From the NCBI RefSeq assembly GCF_026625865.1, contig NZ_CP113067.1, positions 3,038,001 through 3,102,000 on the forward strand: a stretch of DNA of 64,000 nucleotides, in the 5' to 3' direction. Each line of letters begins with the position of its first letter. Within the stretch, counting starts at the first letter, position 1. Below, piece by piece: positions 1 to 10,972 of the stretch. This DNA comes from Microbacterium sp. SL75 (GTDB lineage: Bacteria; Actinomycetota; Actinomycetes; Actinomycetales; Microbacteriaceae). The notes under the pieces were generated by a model. The model had not been told where the DNA came from and did not search any database. It saw nothing but the letters and a program-made list of their open reading frames with translations. Made by a program: the position numbers and the translations under genes.

Positions 1-437
1 ACCAGATCGACGAGCAGGTCCTGCTGCGTCTGATGGAGTACAACCTCGCGGAACTGCACGTGAGTGCCGACGCCGACGTGGCCATCGTGCTCGTCGACGA
101 GGGCGCCATGGAATCCCTCCACGTGCAGTGGATGGACGAGCCCGGCCCCACCGATGTGCTCAGCTTTCCGATGGACGAGCTGCGTCCCGGTTCCGAAGAC
201 GCCCCCACGCCCGCGGGCTTGCTCGGCGACATTGTTCTCTGCCCGGCTGTGGCCGAAACCCAGGCCGTCGCCGCGAAGCACTCCACGCAGGACGAGCTGA
301 TCCTGCTCACGACCCACGGGCTCCTGCACCTCCTCGGCTTCGACCACGCCGAGCCCGACGAGGAGCGCGAGATGTTCGGCCTGCAGCGCGAGCTCATCAC
401 CGGCTTCCAGGCCGTCGAGCGCCAGCGCCGCGCATGA
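1..437 (+). CDS. ybeY: Endoribonuclease YbeY (5' end missing)
   Basis: Single-strand-specific, metal-dependent endoribonuclease of the UPF0054 family that acts in 16S rRNA 3'-end maturation and ribosome quality control. The open frame runs in from the window edge (from base 3), so the true start lies upstream; the internal ATG at 33 is unlikely to be the start because family-typical residues precede it. The zinc-binding signature HGLLHLLGFDH is complete near the C-terminus, and the DVLSFPMDE segment is typical. The last bases overlap the start of the downstream CBS-domain protein, so the genes are cotranscribed. In most actinobacteria phoH precedes ybeY; that would lie outside this window. 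Confidence 0.95.
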   Translation, partial: QIDEQVLLRLMEYNLAELHVSADADVAIVLVDEGAMESLHVQWMDEPGPTDVLSFPMDELRPGSEDAPTPAGLLGDIVLCPAVAETQAVAAKHSTQDELILLTTHGLLHLLGFDHAEPDEEREMFGLQRELITGFQAVERQRRA

Positions 438-1744
438 CCGAGGCCCTGCTCCTCGTCGCCGCGTTCCTCCTCGTCGCCTTCGGCGGCCTGATGGCGGCAT
501 TCGAGGCGGCGCTGGGCGTGACTTCGCGCGTCGACCTGATCGAGCTCGGGTCGGGCGGCCGCAACGCGCGGTCTCTGCGTCGCATCGGCGACGACACGAA
601 CGCCCACGTCACCGCCGTCTCCTTCATCCGCGTCCTCGCCGAGACGACCGCGGCCGTGCTGGTCGCCGCGGCCTTCATGCTTATCTTCGACAACATCCTG
701 CTCGCGGTCCTCGCGGCGGCCGTGCTGATGACGGGTATCTCCTTCGTCGCCGTCGGCGCGAGTCCGCGTTCCGTCGGACGGCAGCACGCTCGCGGGCTGC
801 TCCGCGGGGGAGCGCCGGTCATCCGCGGCATGCGCATCCTGCTCGGACCCCTCGCCCACGGCCTTGTCGCGGTCGGCAACCGCGTGACGCCCGGTGTCGC
901 CCACTCGACCTCGTTCGCGTCCGAGGAGCAGCTGCTCAGCATCATCGACGAGGCCGCCGAGAACGAATTGATCGAGCAGGACGATCGCGAGCTCATCCAC
1001 TCGGTCTTCGACTTCACCGACCGCTACGTGCGCGAAGTCATGGTCCCCCGCACCGACATGGTGAGCGTGGATGCCGCGGCCACCTCCCGCGAGGCACTCG
1101 CGCTGTTCCTCGAGAAGGGGGTCTCCCGCATTCCCCTCGCCGACGACGAGGCGGACGACGTCGTCGGCGTGCTGTACCTCAAAGACCTCGTCCAGTTCGG
1201 CTTCCGTGACGAGGCCGGTTGGCGCGATGCCCCGATTCGGCGCATCGCGCGTCCGGCCGTCTTCGTCCCCGAGTCGATGAAGGCAGAGACCCTTCTCCAG
1301 CAGATGAAGAAGGACGCCGTGCACGTCTGCCTCGTCGTCGACGAGTACGGCGGAGTCGCGGGCCTGGTGACTCTCGAAGACCTGATCGAAGAGCTCGTGG
1401 GCGAGATCGCCGACGAGTACGACGCCCCGTCCACCGAGATCGTCGAGCTGGGCGACGGCCGTTACCGCGTCAACGCGCGCCTCGGCCTCGACGAGGTCGG
1501 CGACCTGTTCGGTCTCGAACTCGACGACGAAGACGTGGATTCCATCGGCGGCCTTCTGGGCAAGGCCCTGGGCCGCATCCCACAGCCGGGCGCGACGGCC
1601 GAGCACTCCGGTCTCGTCATGACCGGGGGCGCCTCGCGCGGTCGCAACCGCGGTATCGCCACGGTGATCGTGGAGCGGGCTGAGACGATGGACGAAGAAG
1701 ACGCCGAGGCAGAGCCCTCGCCGCGTGAGAGGAACGACAGATGA
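434..1744 (+). CDS. HlyC/CorC-family membrane protein with CBS pair
   Basis: 436-residue protein with an N-terminal DUF21-type membrane domain (several hydrophobic helices over the first ~130 residues), a CBS-domain pair in the middle (DMVSVDAAATSREAL, then VVDEYGGVAGLVTLEDLIEELVG) and a C-terminal CorC/HlyC transporter-associated domain. Family members bind adenine nucleotides through the CBS pair and are implicated in magnesium or other divalent-cation export; the substrate here is not shown by sequence. The start ATG overlaps the ybeY stop and the stop overlaps the era start, giving a ybeY-corC-era operon, the common actinobacterial order. The N-terminal part of the open frame upstream of 434 is a shadow of ybeY. 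A pair of relatives is at 33571-35993. Confidence 0.9.
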   Translation: MTEALLLVAAFLLVAFGGLMAAFEAALGVTSRVDLIELGSGGRNARSLRRIGDDTNAHVTAVSFIRVLAETTAAVLVAAAFMLIFDNILLAVLAAAVLMTGISFVAVGASPRSVGRQHARGLLRGGAPVIRGMRILLGPLAHGLVAVGNRVTPGVAHSTSFASEEQLLSIIDEAAENELIEQDDRELIHSVFDFTDRYVREVMVPRTDMVSVDAAATSREALALFLEKGVSRIPLADDEADDVVGVLYLKDLVQFGFRDEAGWRDAPIRRIARPAVFVPESMKAETLLQQMKKDAVHVCLVVDEYGGVAGLVTLEDLIEELVGEIADEYDAPSTEIVELGDGRYRVNARLGLDEVGDLFGLELDDEDVDSIGGLLGKALGRIPQPGATAEHSGLVMTGGASRGRNRGIATVIVERAETMDEEDAEAEPSPRERNDR

Positions 1745-2634
1745 CCGACACCCGATCCGGCTTCGTGACCTTCGTGGGCCGGCCGAACGTCGGCAAGTCC
1801 ACGCTGACCAACGCCCTGGTGGGCGAGAAGGTCGCCATCACGAGCGACAAGCCGCAGACCACTCGCCGCGCCATCCGCGGCATCGTCAACCGTCCCGGCG
1901 GTCAGCTCGTGGTCGTCGACACTCCCGGCATCCATCGTCCTCGCACCCTTCTCGGTCAGCGTCTGAACGATCTCGTCGAACAGGTGCTCGGAGACGTCGA
2001 CGTGATCGCGTTCTGCGCCCCCGCGACCGAGAAGGTCGGTCCCGGCGATCGCCGCATCGCCGAATCGCTCTCGGGTTACCCGCGCGCGAAGAAGGTGGCC
2101 CTCGTCACGAAGACAGATGCCGCGACGCGCGATCAGATCACCGAGCGACTCATCGAGGTCGACGCGCTTCGCGAGGACTGGGCTGCGGTCATCCCGCTCT
2201 CAGCCGTCACGAACGACCAGCTCGACGTGCTGAGCGACGAGCTCCTCGCCCTCATGCCGGTCGGCCCCGCGCTGTACGCAGACGACGTCGTCACCGACGA
2301 GGCCCTCGAGGACCGCATCGCCGAGATCATCCGCGAGGCAGCCCTTCACGGGGTTCGCGACGAACTCCCGCACTCGATCGCGGTGACCGTGGACGACGTC
2401 GCTCCGCGCGAGGACAGCGACCTCACCGACGTCTGGGCGAACATCGTCGTCGAGCGCGACAGCCAGAAGGCGATCATCATCGGCAAGAAGGGTTCGCGCC
2501 TGGCCGACGTGGGAGCGCGCGCCCGCGCCGGCATCGAGCCGCTCGTCGGCGGCCGCGTCTATCTCTCCCTGCACGTCCGTGTCGCCAAGGAATGGCAGCG
2601 CGACCCGAAGCAGCTCGGTCGCCTCGGCTTCTGA
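1741..2634 (+). CDS. era: GTPase Era
   Basis: 297-residue ribosome-assembly GTPase that binds 16S rRNA near its 3' end. G1 motif GRPNVGKS is at residues 13-20, G3 DTPG at 60-63 and G4 TKTD at 123-126; the C-terminal KH RNA-binding domain carries IIIGKKGSRL. Length is normal for the family. The start overlaps the preceding stop by four bases (ATGA), so it is translationally coupled to the CBS-domain gene. Its grouping with ybeY is functional: both act on the 3' end of 16S rRNA. Confidence 0.97.
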   Translation: MTDTRSGFVTFVGRPNVGKSTLTNALVGEKVAITSDKPQTTRRAIRGIVNRPGGQLVVVDTPGIHRPRTLLGQRLNDLVEQVLGDVDVIAFCAPATEKVGPGDRRIAESLSGYPRAKKVALVTKTDAATRDQITERLIEVDALREDWAAVIPLSAVTNDQLDVLSDELLALMPVGPALYADDVVTDEALEDRIAEIIREAALHGVRDELPHSIAVTVDDVAPREDSDLTDVWANIVVERDSQKAIIIGKKGSRLADVGARARAGIEPLVGGRVYLSLHVRVAKEWQRDPKQLGRLGF

Positions 2635-2704
2635 CCGCCCCTCTCCGAACCTGTCGTGCCCGGTCTCGGCTCGGCGGCGAACACCCGCAACGAAAGGCGT
2701 GACC

Positions 2705-3652
2705 ATGGCGATGAGGTGGACGGCCCCGGCTCCGGGCCCGATCGACACGTGGAGCTTCGACGAGGTCGAGCTCGCGCCTCCCGGCCCGGGTGAAGTGAGC
2801 GTCCGGGTGCACGCGGCGGGTGTCAATCCCGCGGATGCCAAGCACGTCGCCACCGCGCGCCCCGGCGCCGAGTTCCCCGTGCCGATCGGCTATGAGCTGT
2901 CCGGCGAGGTGATCGCCGTCGGCCCCGATGCCCTCGGCGGCTCGGGCCCGCTTCGCGTCGGCGATGAGGTCGTCGCTTTCCGCGTGCACGGCGCCTACGC
3001 CACCGAACTCACGGTCCCCGCGCGCGACGTCTTCGCAAAGCCGGCGAACCTCTCGCACCCCGAGGCCGCGAACCTCCTGCTCGCCGGCACCACCGCCGCC
3101 GAGATGATCCAGGTCACCCGTGTGGTCGAGGGTGACACCGTCCTGCTCCATGCCGCCTCCGGTGCGGTGGGCGTCAGCCTGCTCCAGCAGGCGCGCGAAC
3201 TCGGCGTCCGAGTCATCGGGACGGTGGGGCCGGATGCCGAGGACTCGGCCGACCGGGTCCGTCGCTACGGCGGCATTCCGGTGGCCTACGGCGTCGGTCT
3301 GCGCGAGCGCGTCGAAGCTGCGGCAGAAGGCGCTCCCATCGCCGCGGCGTGGGACGCCGTCGGCACCGACGAGGCGTTCGACGTCTCCCTCGCCCTCGTC
3401 GCCGAGCGCGACCGCATCGTCACGATCGTCGACCCCGAGCGCGCGAAGAAGGACGGCGTGCTGTGGATCGCGGGTTCGCGCCCCGAGAGCGCCCGCTTCC
3501 GCGACATCGCCCGTGCCCGGGTGCTCGAGCTGGCGGCATCCGGTGATCTCGAGGTCCCCCTCGCTCGGACGTACCCCCTCACCGAGGCGGTCGAGGCCGT
3601 CGGTTTCGTCATGGACGGCCACCCCGGCGGGAAGGTCGCGCTGCTGCCGTGA
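2705..3652 (+). CDS. NADP-dependent oxidoreductase, quinone oxidoreductase-like (MDR family)
   Basis: 315-residue medium-chain dehydrogenase/reductase without the structural-zinc cysteines, as in quinone oxidoreductases. The GroES-like N-terminal domain (PGEVSVRVHAAGVNPADAK) is followed by a Rossmann domain with the loop HAASGAVGVSLLQQA. I chose the ATG at 2705 because a GAAAGG ribosome binding site lies seven bases upstream; the GTG at 2699 is too close to that site. The stop overlaps the GTG of the acetyltransferase gene, so the two form a small operon. The substrate is unknown. Confidence 0.88.
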   Translation: MAMRWTAPAPGPIDTWSFDEVELAPPGPGEVSVRVHAAGVNPADAKHVATARPGAEFPVPIGYELSGEVIAVGPDALGGSGPLRVGDEVVAFRVHGAYATELTVPARDVFAKPANLSHPEAANLLLAGTTAAEMIQVTRVVEGDTVLLHAASGAVGVSLLQQARELGVRVIGTVGPDAEDSADRVRRYGGIPVAYGVGLRERVEAAAEGAPIAAAWDAVGTDEAFDVSLALVAERDRIVTIVDPERAKKDGVLWIAGSRPESARFRDIARARVLELAASGDLEVPLARTYPLTEAVEAVGFVMDGHPGGKVALLP

Positions 3653-4242
3653 GTGGGTCACCGTTCTTCCTGCCCCCGGCGCCGGAGTCGCTCCAGGTCG
3701 TTCGCGAGCGCGTGCGTCTGCGTCCGTTCGAGAAAAGCGACCTCGAGGCTATGGCGACCTACCGCGGCGACGCCGACGTCTGTCGCTTCTTGCCGTTCGA
3801 GCCGCAGTCGCCCGACGACATCCGCCGCCGCAACGGCCACCTCATGGGAGGGACCTCGCTCGAGGGCGCGCGCGGCGGCGTCATGCTCGTCATCGAGAAC
3901 GACGGCACGGTGATCGGTGACCTCGTGCTCTTCCACCTCGACATCGAGGCAGGATCCGCCGAGATCGGGTGGGTCGTGAGCCCGGCGGCATCGGGTCGCG
4001 GTCTCGCCACCGAGGCGGTGCGCGCGCTCATCGACACGGCGTTCGACGTCTACGGCCTCCGGCGTCTCGTCGCCCAGATCGACGCCGACAACGCGCGTTC
4101 CGTGGCGCTGGCCGAGCGCCTCGGCCTGCGTCGCGAGGCGCACTTCGTCGAGAACGAGTGGTTCAAGGGGCGATGGAGCGACCTGCTCGTCTACGCGGTT
4201 CTCGATCGCGAGTGGGCGGCCGGGGACGCGAGCGGCGCGTGA
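3649..4242 (+). CDS. GNAT-family N-acetyltransferase
   Basis: 197-residue protein of the RimJ/RimL-like GNAT group: it begins with VVRERVRLRPFEKSDLEAMA, and the acetyl-CoA-binding motif A reads EIGWVVSPAASGRGLATEAV. The last third (DADNARSVALAERLGLRREA) matches the family's motif B. The target amine is not predictable. Starts with GTG inside the stop of the oxidoreductase gene (GTGA overlap). Confidence 0.88.
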   Translation: MSGSPFFLPPAPESLQVVRERVRLRPFEKSDLEAMATYRGDADVCRFLPFEPQSPDDIRRRNGHLMGGTSLEGARGGVMLVIENDGTVIGDLVLFHLDIEAGSAEIGWVVSPAASGRGLATEAVRALIDTAFDVYGLRRLVAQIDADNARSVALAERLGLRREAHFVENEWFKGRWSDLLVYAVLDREWAAGDASGA

Positions 4243-6141
<1,899 letters not shown>

Positions 6142-6163
6142 CTCCGGTCCGGAGCGAACGGCC

Positions 6164-6429
6164 GTGGCCTACGCCCACGGACACCACGAAAGCGTGCTGC
6201 GCTCTCACGCCGCACGCACCGTCGCCGACTCGGCGGCGTACCTCGCGCCTGGTGGGGAGGGATGTGGGCCGACCGAGTGCTCGCCTCCGCCTTCGCGGGC
6301 CACGCGAAGAGGCTCGGACTCGCCGATGACGAGACGTTTCAGCGGATCTCCGACGCGTGGCGCGAATGGGCAGCCGATTCCGACGGGTGGATCCTCCTCC
6401 CGCACGGCGAGGTGCTCGCCCGCTCGTGA
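6164..6429 (+). pseudogene. SAM-dependent methyltransferase remnant (internal deletion, frameshift)
   Basis: The plus-strand frame from GTG 6164 reads VAYAHGHHESVLRSHAARTV and continues through ADSAAYLAP, which looks like the beginning of a class I methyltransferase of the UbiE/YafE type. Near 6250 the sequence jumps, one frame over, to AWWGGMWADRVLASAFAG, running to HGEVLARS and a TGA at 6427-6429, which resembles the end of the same kind of protein. The whole middle (SAM-binding Gly motif and core, roughly 180-200 residues) is missing. The reading therefore is a deletion remnant between leuA and the SDR gene. Family assignment is from memory of such proteins; a search would settle it. Confidence 0.55.
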
Positions 6430-6450
6430 ATTCACCCGCGTGCGGCCGTG

Positions 6451-7149
6451 TCACCACGGCACGGTCGCACCGTGGCGGTCCAGGTACTGCAGTCCCGGTG
6501 TCCGGTGCTGAGCCTCTATCGTGTCGACGAGCGGGGGAATGGCCTCGGCGATGTCGAGACCTGCACTCTCGCCGCCCATGTCGGTGCGGATCCAGCCGGG
6601 TGCCAGCAAGAGCAGCGTCTTCGGTTCGGCGGCGTGCCGCGCGGCGTAGCTCCGCATCAGCTGGTTCAGCGCCGCCTTCGACGCGCGGTAGACCTCGAAA
6701 CCGCCGGAGGTGTTGTTCGCGACGCTGCCCTGGCCGGATGACATCACCGCGACGGTGCCCGTCTGAGGGACGAGGGCCGCGAGACGCTCCACGACACGCA
6801 TGGTGCCCAGCGCGTTCGTCAACATGGTCCGCGTGAATGCGTCATCGGCGATGTCGGACGCCGGTTCGTCGACGGGTGCGAGAGAAATGCCCGCGACGAC
6901 GAATAGCAGGTCGAACTGATCTCTCCCCAGCCGGTGCGCCAAAGCCGATATCTGCAGGGCATCGGTGACGTCGACATGCTCGACGGCGACCGGGAACCGC
7001 TCGGTCAGGGCGCGAAGCGCCTCGCTCTCGGCATCACGGACCGTCGCGACGACCTCGACGCCCCGACGGGCGTACTCCTCGACGAGGGCGAGGCCGAGGC
7101 CCCGCGAGGCTCCGACGATCAACGCCCGGCGAGTGTGTGCTTCTGTCAT
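6451..7149 (-). CDS. Short-chain dehydrogenase/reductase
   Basis: 232-residue classical-type SDR. The nucleotide-binding motif GASRGLG is at the N-terminus, VVAGIS replaces the usual NNAG motif, and the active-site set is present as S (VMSSGQG) and Y-x-x-x-K (YRASK). Substrate unknown. It is divergent from the TetR gene at 7218 with only 68 bases between, so the TetR protein probably represses it. Confidence 0.88.
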   Translation of the reverse strand: MTEAHTRRALIVGASRGLGLALVEEYARRGVEVVATVRDAESEALRALTERFPVAVEHVDVTDALQISALAHRLGRDQFDLLFVVAGISLAPVDEPASDIADDAFTRTMLTNALGTMRVVERLAALVPQTGTVAVMSSGQGSVANNTSGGFEVYRASKAALNQLMRSYAARHAAEPKTLLLLAPGWIRTDMGGESAGLDIAEAIPPLVDTIEAQHRTPGLQYLDRHGATVPW

Positions 7150-7158
7150 GGCATCCTC

Positions 7159-7200
7159 CGCTCAACAAGTGATGAGCGAAACAGTACGCCTTCGCTCAAC
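7159..7200. promoter_or_regulatory. Candidate TetR operator between SDR and tetR
   Basis: CGCTCA at 7159-7164 and TGAGCG at 7173-7178 form an inverted repeat with an eight-base spacer. The half-site CGCTCAAC of 7159-7166 recurs at 7193-7200. These sit in the 68-base gap between the divergent starts and could overlap both promoters. Assignment as operator is inference from position and symmetry. Confidence 0.45.
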
Positions 7201-7217
7201 GTTTGTAGAGTGGAGAT

Positions 7218-7757
7218 ATGGAACGCACAGGGACGCGAGCCGAGAAGCGCGCTGCAACAGCCGACCGCATCCTCGAGGCCGCGCGCGAGGAGTTCGCCGA
7301 ACGGGGGCCGGCCGGCGCGACGATCCGCCGGATCGCCGGTCGTGCGGGAGTCGACCCGTCGCTCGTGATGCAGCACTACGGCTCGAAGAGCGCTCTGTTC
7401 GCTCTGGCGGTACGACCCGTCGCCGAGCTCGACGAGGCGGACGGCAAGGTGGGCGTCCATCTGGAGCAGGTGCTGCTCGCTCGGTTCCATGAGCTCGACG
7501 CCCCCACCCGCGCGCTGATGCGCTCGATGCTGAGCTCACCGGAGGCCGCGGATGCGATGAGCGCCTATCTCGACGAGCGAGCCTCGGCCCTCGCCGCGGG
7601 CGGCGATCGAGACCGGCACCAGCGAGCGGCGATCCTCGTCGCATCGATCATGGGCGTGACCATCGCGCGGCACTTCCTCGACGTCCCCGCTCTTCGCGAC
7701 ATCGACGCGGAAACGGCGGCGCAGATCCTCGGAGAGATGCTTCCGGGCGGCGACTGA
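7218..7757 (+). CDS. TetR/AcrR-family transcriptional regulator
   Basis: 179 residues. The N-terminal helix-turn-helix is clear (TADRILEAAREEFAERGPAG, then TIRRIAGRAGVDPSLVMQHYGSKSALF). The C-terminal ligand-binding half resembles the TetR_C domain of the actinobacterial group with the pattern LLARFHELDAPTRALMRSML. It is divergent from the SDR gene, its likely target along with itself. Confidence 0.9.
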   Translation: MERTGTRAEKRAATADRILEAAREEFAERGPAGATIRRIAGRAGVDPSLVMQHYGSKSALFALAVRPVAELDEADGKVGVHLEQVLLARFHELDAPTRALMRSMLSSPEAADAMSAYLDERASALAAGGDRDRHQRAAILVASIMGVTIARHFLDVPALRDIDAETAAQILGEMLPGGD

Positions 7758-7803
7758 GCTCCGCTCGGACGCGTTCCGCGACGTCGGATGCCAGGATGAA
7801 CTG

Positions 7804-8586
7804 GTGATCCGCGTCGACGCCCTCTACCGCTATCCCGTCAAAGGCTTCACACCCGAGAGACGCGACGCTCTCGTCATCCAAGACGACGGCCGCGTGCAGG
7901 GGGACCGCTCGCTCGTGTTCCGCTTCGCCGACGCCCTCGAGCCGGCGGACGCGACGTTCCCGAAGAGCCGCGGTCTCGCGCTGATGACGTTCCCCACACT
8001 CGCACGGGTCGATCTGACCTTCGACGACGAGTCGCAGACGCTCCGGCTGCGGGTCGACGACATCGACGTCGAGGCCGATCTCAGTGAGAGCGGGCGCGCA
8101 CGCCTGTCCGAGGCGGTGACGGCGTACCTGCGCACGACGAGCGACGCGAAGTTGCTGGAGGCCGACGGCATCCTGCCCCTCGGTCTTCTGGGCGACGGCC
8201 AAACGGCGCGCTTCCAGGACCGCCCGCGCGGTTTCGTCTCGCTCCACGGCGCGGCCTCGGTCGCCGCCCTGGATGCCACGGTCCCCGCGCCGGTGGACGA
8301 TCGCCGCTTCCGCTCGAACATCGTCGTCGGGGGCACCGCCGCCTGGGCGGAGCTCGACTGGAGCGCTCGCGTGCGCATCGGTGAGGTGGTGTTCGAGGTG
8401 CAGAAGCCGATCGAGCGGTGCGCCGCGATCACCGCGAATCCCGACACGGGCGTGCGCGATGCGCGCCTGCTCCGCGTGCTCACGTCCGAGTTCGGCCAGG
8501 ACGAGCCGACCCTCGGCATCCTGCTGCTCCCCGTCGACGGCGGCGGCACGATCCGCACGGGCGACGAGGTTGTCGTCGACGAGTGA
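7804..8586 (+). CDS. MOSC domain-containing protein
   Basis: 260-residue protein with the MOSC N-terminal beta-barrel domain (LYRYPVKGFTPE at the start) followed by a MOSC domain. MOSC proteins are related to the C-terminal domain of molybdenum-cofactor sulfurase and to YcbX/YiiM and mARC. The conserved cysteine segment ERCAAITANPDTG, expected to ligate molybdenum in YcbX-type members, is present. No ferredoxin domain is attached, so an electron-donor partner would be separate. GTG start. Confidence 0.88.
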   Translation: MIRVDALYRYPVKGFTPERRDALVIQDDGRVQGDRSLVFRFADALEPADATFPKSRGLALMTFPTLARVDLTFDDESQTLRLRVDDIDVEADLSESGRARLSEAVTAYLRTTSDAKLLEADGILPLGLLGDGQTARFQDRPRGFVSLHGAASVAALDATVPAPVDDRRFRSNIVVGGTAAWAELDWSARVRIGEVVFEVQKPIERCAAITANPDTGVRDARLLRVLTSEFGQDEPTLGILLLPVDGGGTIRTGDEVVVDE

Positions 8587-8607
8587 CGCACGGCGCCGGT
8601 GCGGCGC

Positions 8608-9315
8608 TCAGGACGCGTCGTCGGGTCGGATGATCGGGATGCCGGTGGTCTCGACCGCGACCTTGCGGCGGTAGAGCTTTCGCTGCTCGGGCAGGGAGAG
8701 GTCGAAGATCACCGCGAGCACGCGGATGACGGTCGTCACGATGAGGCCGATCACCGCCGCCAGCGGAAGCGGGACGCCGAACGCCGCGGTCGTGGCGAGC
8801 ACGACGCAGCCGCCCCCGGCGGCCACCGCGTAGAGCGAGCCGACGTGCATGATTGCGACCGGCAGACCCATGAGCACATCTCGCAGCACGCTTCCGCCCG
8901 CCGCGGAGAGAACCCCCACGAACACGGCGGGCACCGCCGGCATCCCCAAGGCCAGGGCCTTGGACGTGCCGAAGGCGCCGAACAGACCGATCACGACGGC
9001 ATCGAGCATGATGATCGCGCGGTTCAGCCGTTGGAAGATCCCTGACAGGAGCATTCCCACGATCGACGCGAGGGTCGCGGTGATGAGGTACCAGTTGCTC
9101 TGGAGCGTCGCGGGGGTGAGCCCGAGCAGCAGATCGCGGATGAGACCGCCGCCCATCCCGAGCAGGATGCCGATGATCGCCACACCCAGCAGATCGAGGC
9201 GTCGCTGGCCCTGGAACCCCGAGGCGAACAGCGCCCCCTGAACACCGCCGAGGGCGACGGCGGTGAGATCCGCCCACAGGGGGATGACGAAGACCGAGGG
9301 GTTCACGGCATCCAT
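8608..9315 (-). CDS. Trimeric intracellular cation channel-like membrane protein (UPF0126/YicG)
   Basis: 235 residues with about seven hydrophobic helices and two repeats of the UPF0126 unit: VALGGVQGALFASG with GILLGMGGGLIRDLLLG, then ALGMPAVPAVFVGVLSAAGGSVLRDVLMG. The glycine-rich GGGLIRD and GGSVLRD motifs mark the bacterial TRIC channels. Bacterial homologues conduct monovalent cations; the physiological role is unclear. Transcribed towards the MOSC gene. Confidence 0.88.
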   Translation of the reverse strand: MDAVNPSVFVIPLWADLTAVALGGVQGALFASGFQGQRRLDLLGVAIIGILLGMGGGLIRDLLLGLTPATLQSNWYLITATLASIVGMLLSGIFQRLNRAIIMLDAVVIGLFGAFGTSKALALGMPAVPAVFVGVLSAAGGSVLRDVLMGLPVAIMHVGSLYAVAAGGGCVVLATTAAFGVPLPLAAVIGLIVTTVIRVLAVIFDLSLPEQRKLYRRKVAVETTGIPIIRPDDAS

Positions 9316-9580
9316 TCTCCGGGAGTGACGCGAGCGGAGCGGACAGGCGCGTCAGAGTCTGCCGAGTTCGGCACGCTGCGGTCACCGCGCTGGCTCCTCG
9401 GCCGCGCTCAGCCGAGCGGGCGACGCGACCGGGACCGCTGAAGATGCTGCGATAGCACCGCACGCGGGTGCGCGTCCAGCGGCCGCGCGCGGGCGGTCGG
9501 TGAGGTTTCATCGTGACAGGGGGCCGTTTCGTGCTGCCGAGAACGTCGAGGCGGTCACGAACCGCAGAAGAGGTGTGCAG

Positions 9581-10180
9581 ATGCACTGGGGGGCGAATTC
9601 GAGCGTGGCCGTGGCCGCTCTCATCGCGGGAGTGATCACGACCGTCGTCACGGCGATCATCCGACGATCGCCGTCGCGCGCGACGGCCCGGGCCACACGA
9701 GAGGGCGTGCTCTTCGTGGTCTCGACGCGGATGTGGCAGCGCGTGTTGATCCGCACGGTCGGCATCGCGGTGCTTTCGCTCGGAGTGATCCTGCTGCTCG
9801 CGGCCGTCTTCGTGCGCGACCCCGAGATCGGCATGGTGATCGCGGGGGCGGCGATGCTGGCGGGAGGAATTCTGTTCCTCCTCCTCGCCCGGGGCATGAA
9901 ACGTATGCGTCTGGAGGTCACTCCCGACTCGGTGTGGTCGTTCGGGCTCGTGCGCGGCCCCCAGCAGGTGCCGATCGCGGAGGTCACCGCTCTGGTCCCG
10001 AACCCGGGCGATCGGTTCGGGGGGATCCTCGCGCTGACGGGGAGCAAGACCCGCTTCGGGGCGACGCGCCTCATGCTGGGGTATCCGCAGTTGATCGATT
10101 TCCTGCAGCAGAGCCGCCCCGACCTGCCCGTCCCCGACGGTTCCTGGCCTCTTCAGGGGCGGCAGAGTCCCGCTCGCTGA
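9581..10180 (+). CDS. Membrane protein of unknown function, two-helix
   Basis: 199 residues. One hydrophobic helix lies at the N-terminus (SVAVAALIAGVITTVVTAII) and a helical hairpin later (VGIAVLSLGVILLLAAVFV and GMVIAGAAMLAGGILFLLLA), followed by a basic linker and a soluble domain (LEVTPDSVWSFGLVRGPQQV onward) that resembles PH-like domains of small bacterial membrane proteins. I chose the ATG at 9581, preceded by AGAGG; the frame is open from 9500. No function can be assigned. Gap 9316-9580 shows no gene. Confidence 0.6.
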   Translation: MHWGANSSVAVAALIAGVITTVVTAIIRRSPSRATARATREGVLFVVSTRMWQRVLIRTVGIAVLSLGVILLLAAVFVRDPEIGMVIAGAAMLAGGILFLLLARGMKRMRLEVTPDSVWSFGLVRGPQQVPIAEVTALVPNPGDRFGGILALTGSKTRFGATRLMLGYPQLIDFLQQSRPDLPVPDGSWPLQGRQSPAR

Positions 10181-10243
10181 CCGCGGGCGGCGCGTCACGG
10201 CCCCGCGCGGCCTCTTCTCGGGGGCCCGGGCGGATAATGGACT

Positions 10244-10972
10244 GTGCCCACCTACCGCGACGAGGTCGTGGTCCTGCGTACCCACAAGCTCGGGGAGGCG
10301 GACCGCATCCTCACCCTGCTGAGCCGTCGCAACGGCAAGATCCGCGCGGTCGCGAAGGGCGTGCGACGCACCTCCTCGAAGTTCGGGTCTCGGCTCGAGC
10401 CGTTCATGGTCGCCGATGTGCAGCTGTCGACGGGACGCAACCTCGACATCGTGCAGCAGGCCGAGTCGCTCGGGTCGTACGGGGCCGATATCGTCACCGA
10501 CTACGACCGGTACACCACCGCCAGCGCGATGGTCGAGACCGCCGACCGATTGAATGAAGCCGAGGCGACCCCGCAGCAGTATCTCCTGCTGGTCGGCGGG
10601 CTGCGCTCACTCGCCCGTGGGGAGCACGCCGAACGCAGCGTGCTCGATGCGTACCTGCTGCGCGCCATGGCTCTCTCCGGCTGGGCGCCGGGGTTGACCG
10701 AGTGCGCGCGCTGCGGCACGGTCGGCGATCACGACTACTTCCTGCCCCAGCTCGGGGGTGTCATCTGCTCCACCTGCGCCCCGGCGGGCTCGCCCCGTGT
10801 GGCGCGCGACACGGTCGACGTGCTCCGCGCGCTCATGGCGGGGGAGTGGGAGGTCGTCGACGCCGCCCCGGGCCGAACGACCGCGGCGGCCTCCGGTCTC
10901 GTGGCGGCCTACGCGCAGTTCCATCTCGAACGTGGCATCCGTTCCCTCTCGCACCTGGAGTCGCATCGATGA
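10244..10972 (+). CDS. recO: DNA repair protein RecO
   Basis: 242-residue protein of the RecFOR pathway, loading RecA onto SSB-coated gaps. The N-terminal OB-fold begins [22 protein letters not shown]-terminal zinc finger has four cysteines (CARCG and CSTCAP, spaced about 22 residues). GTG start at 10244. It overlaps uppS by four bases (ATGA), the usual recO-uppS pairing of actinobacteria. Confidence 0.96.
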   Translation: MPTYRDEVVVLRTHKLGEADRILTLLSRRNGKIRAVAKGVRRTSSKFGSRLEPFMVADVQLSTGRNLDIVQQAESLGSYGADIVTDYDRYTTASAMVETADRLNEAEATPQQYLLLVGGLRSLARGEHAERSVLDAYLLRAMALSGWAPGLTECARCGTVGDHDYFLPQLGGVICSTCAPAGSPRVARDTVDVLRALMAGEWEVVDAAPGRTTAAASGLVAAYAQFHLERGIRSLSHLESHR

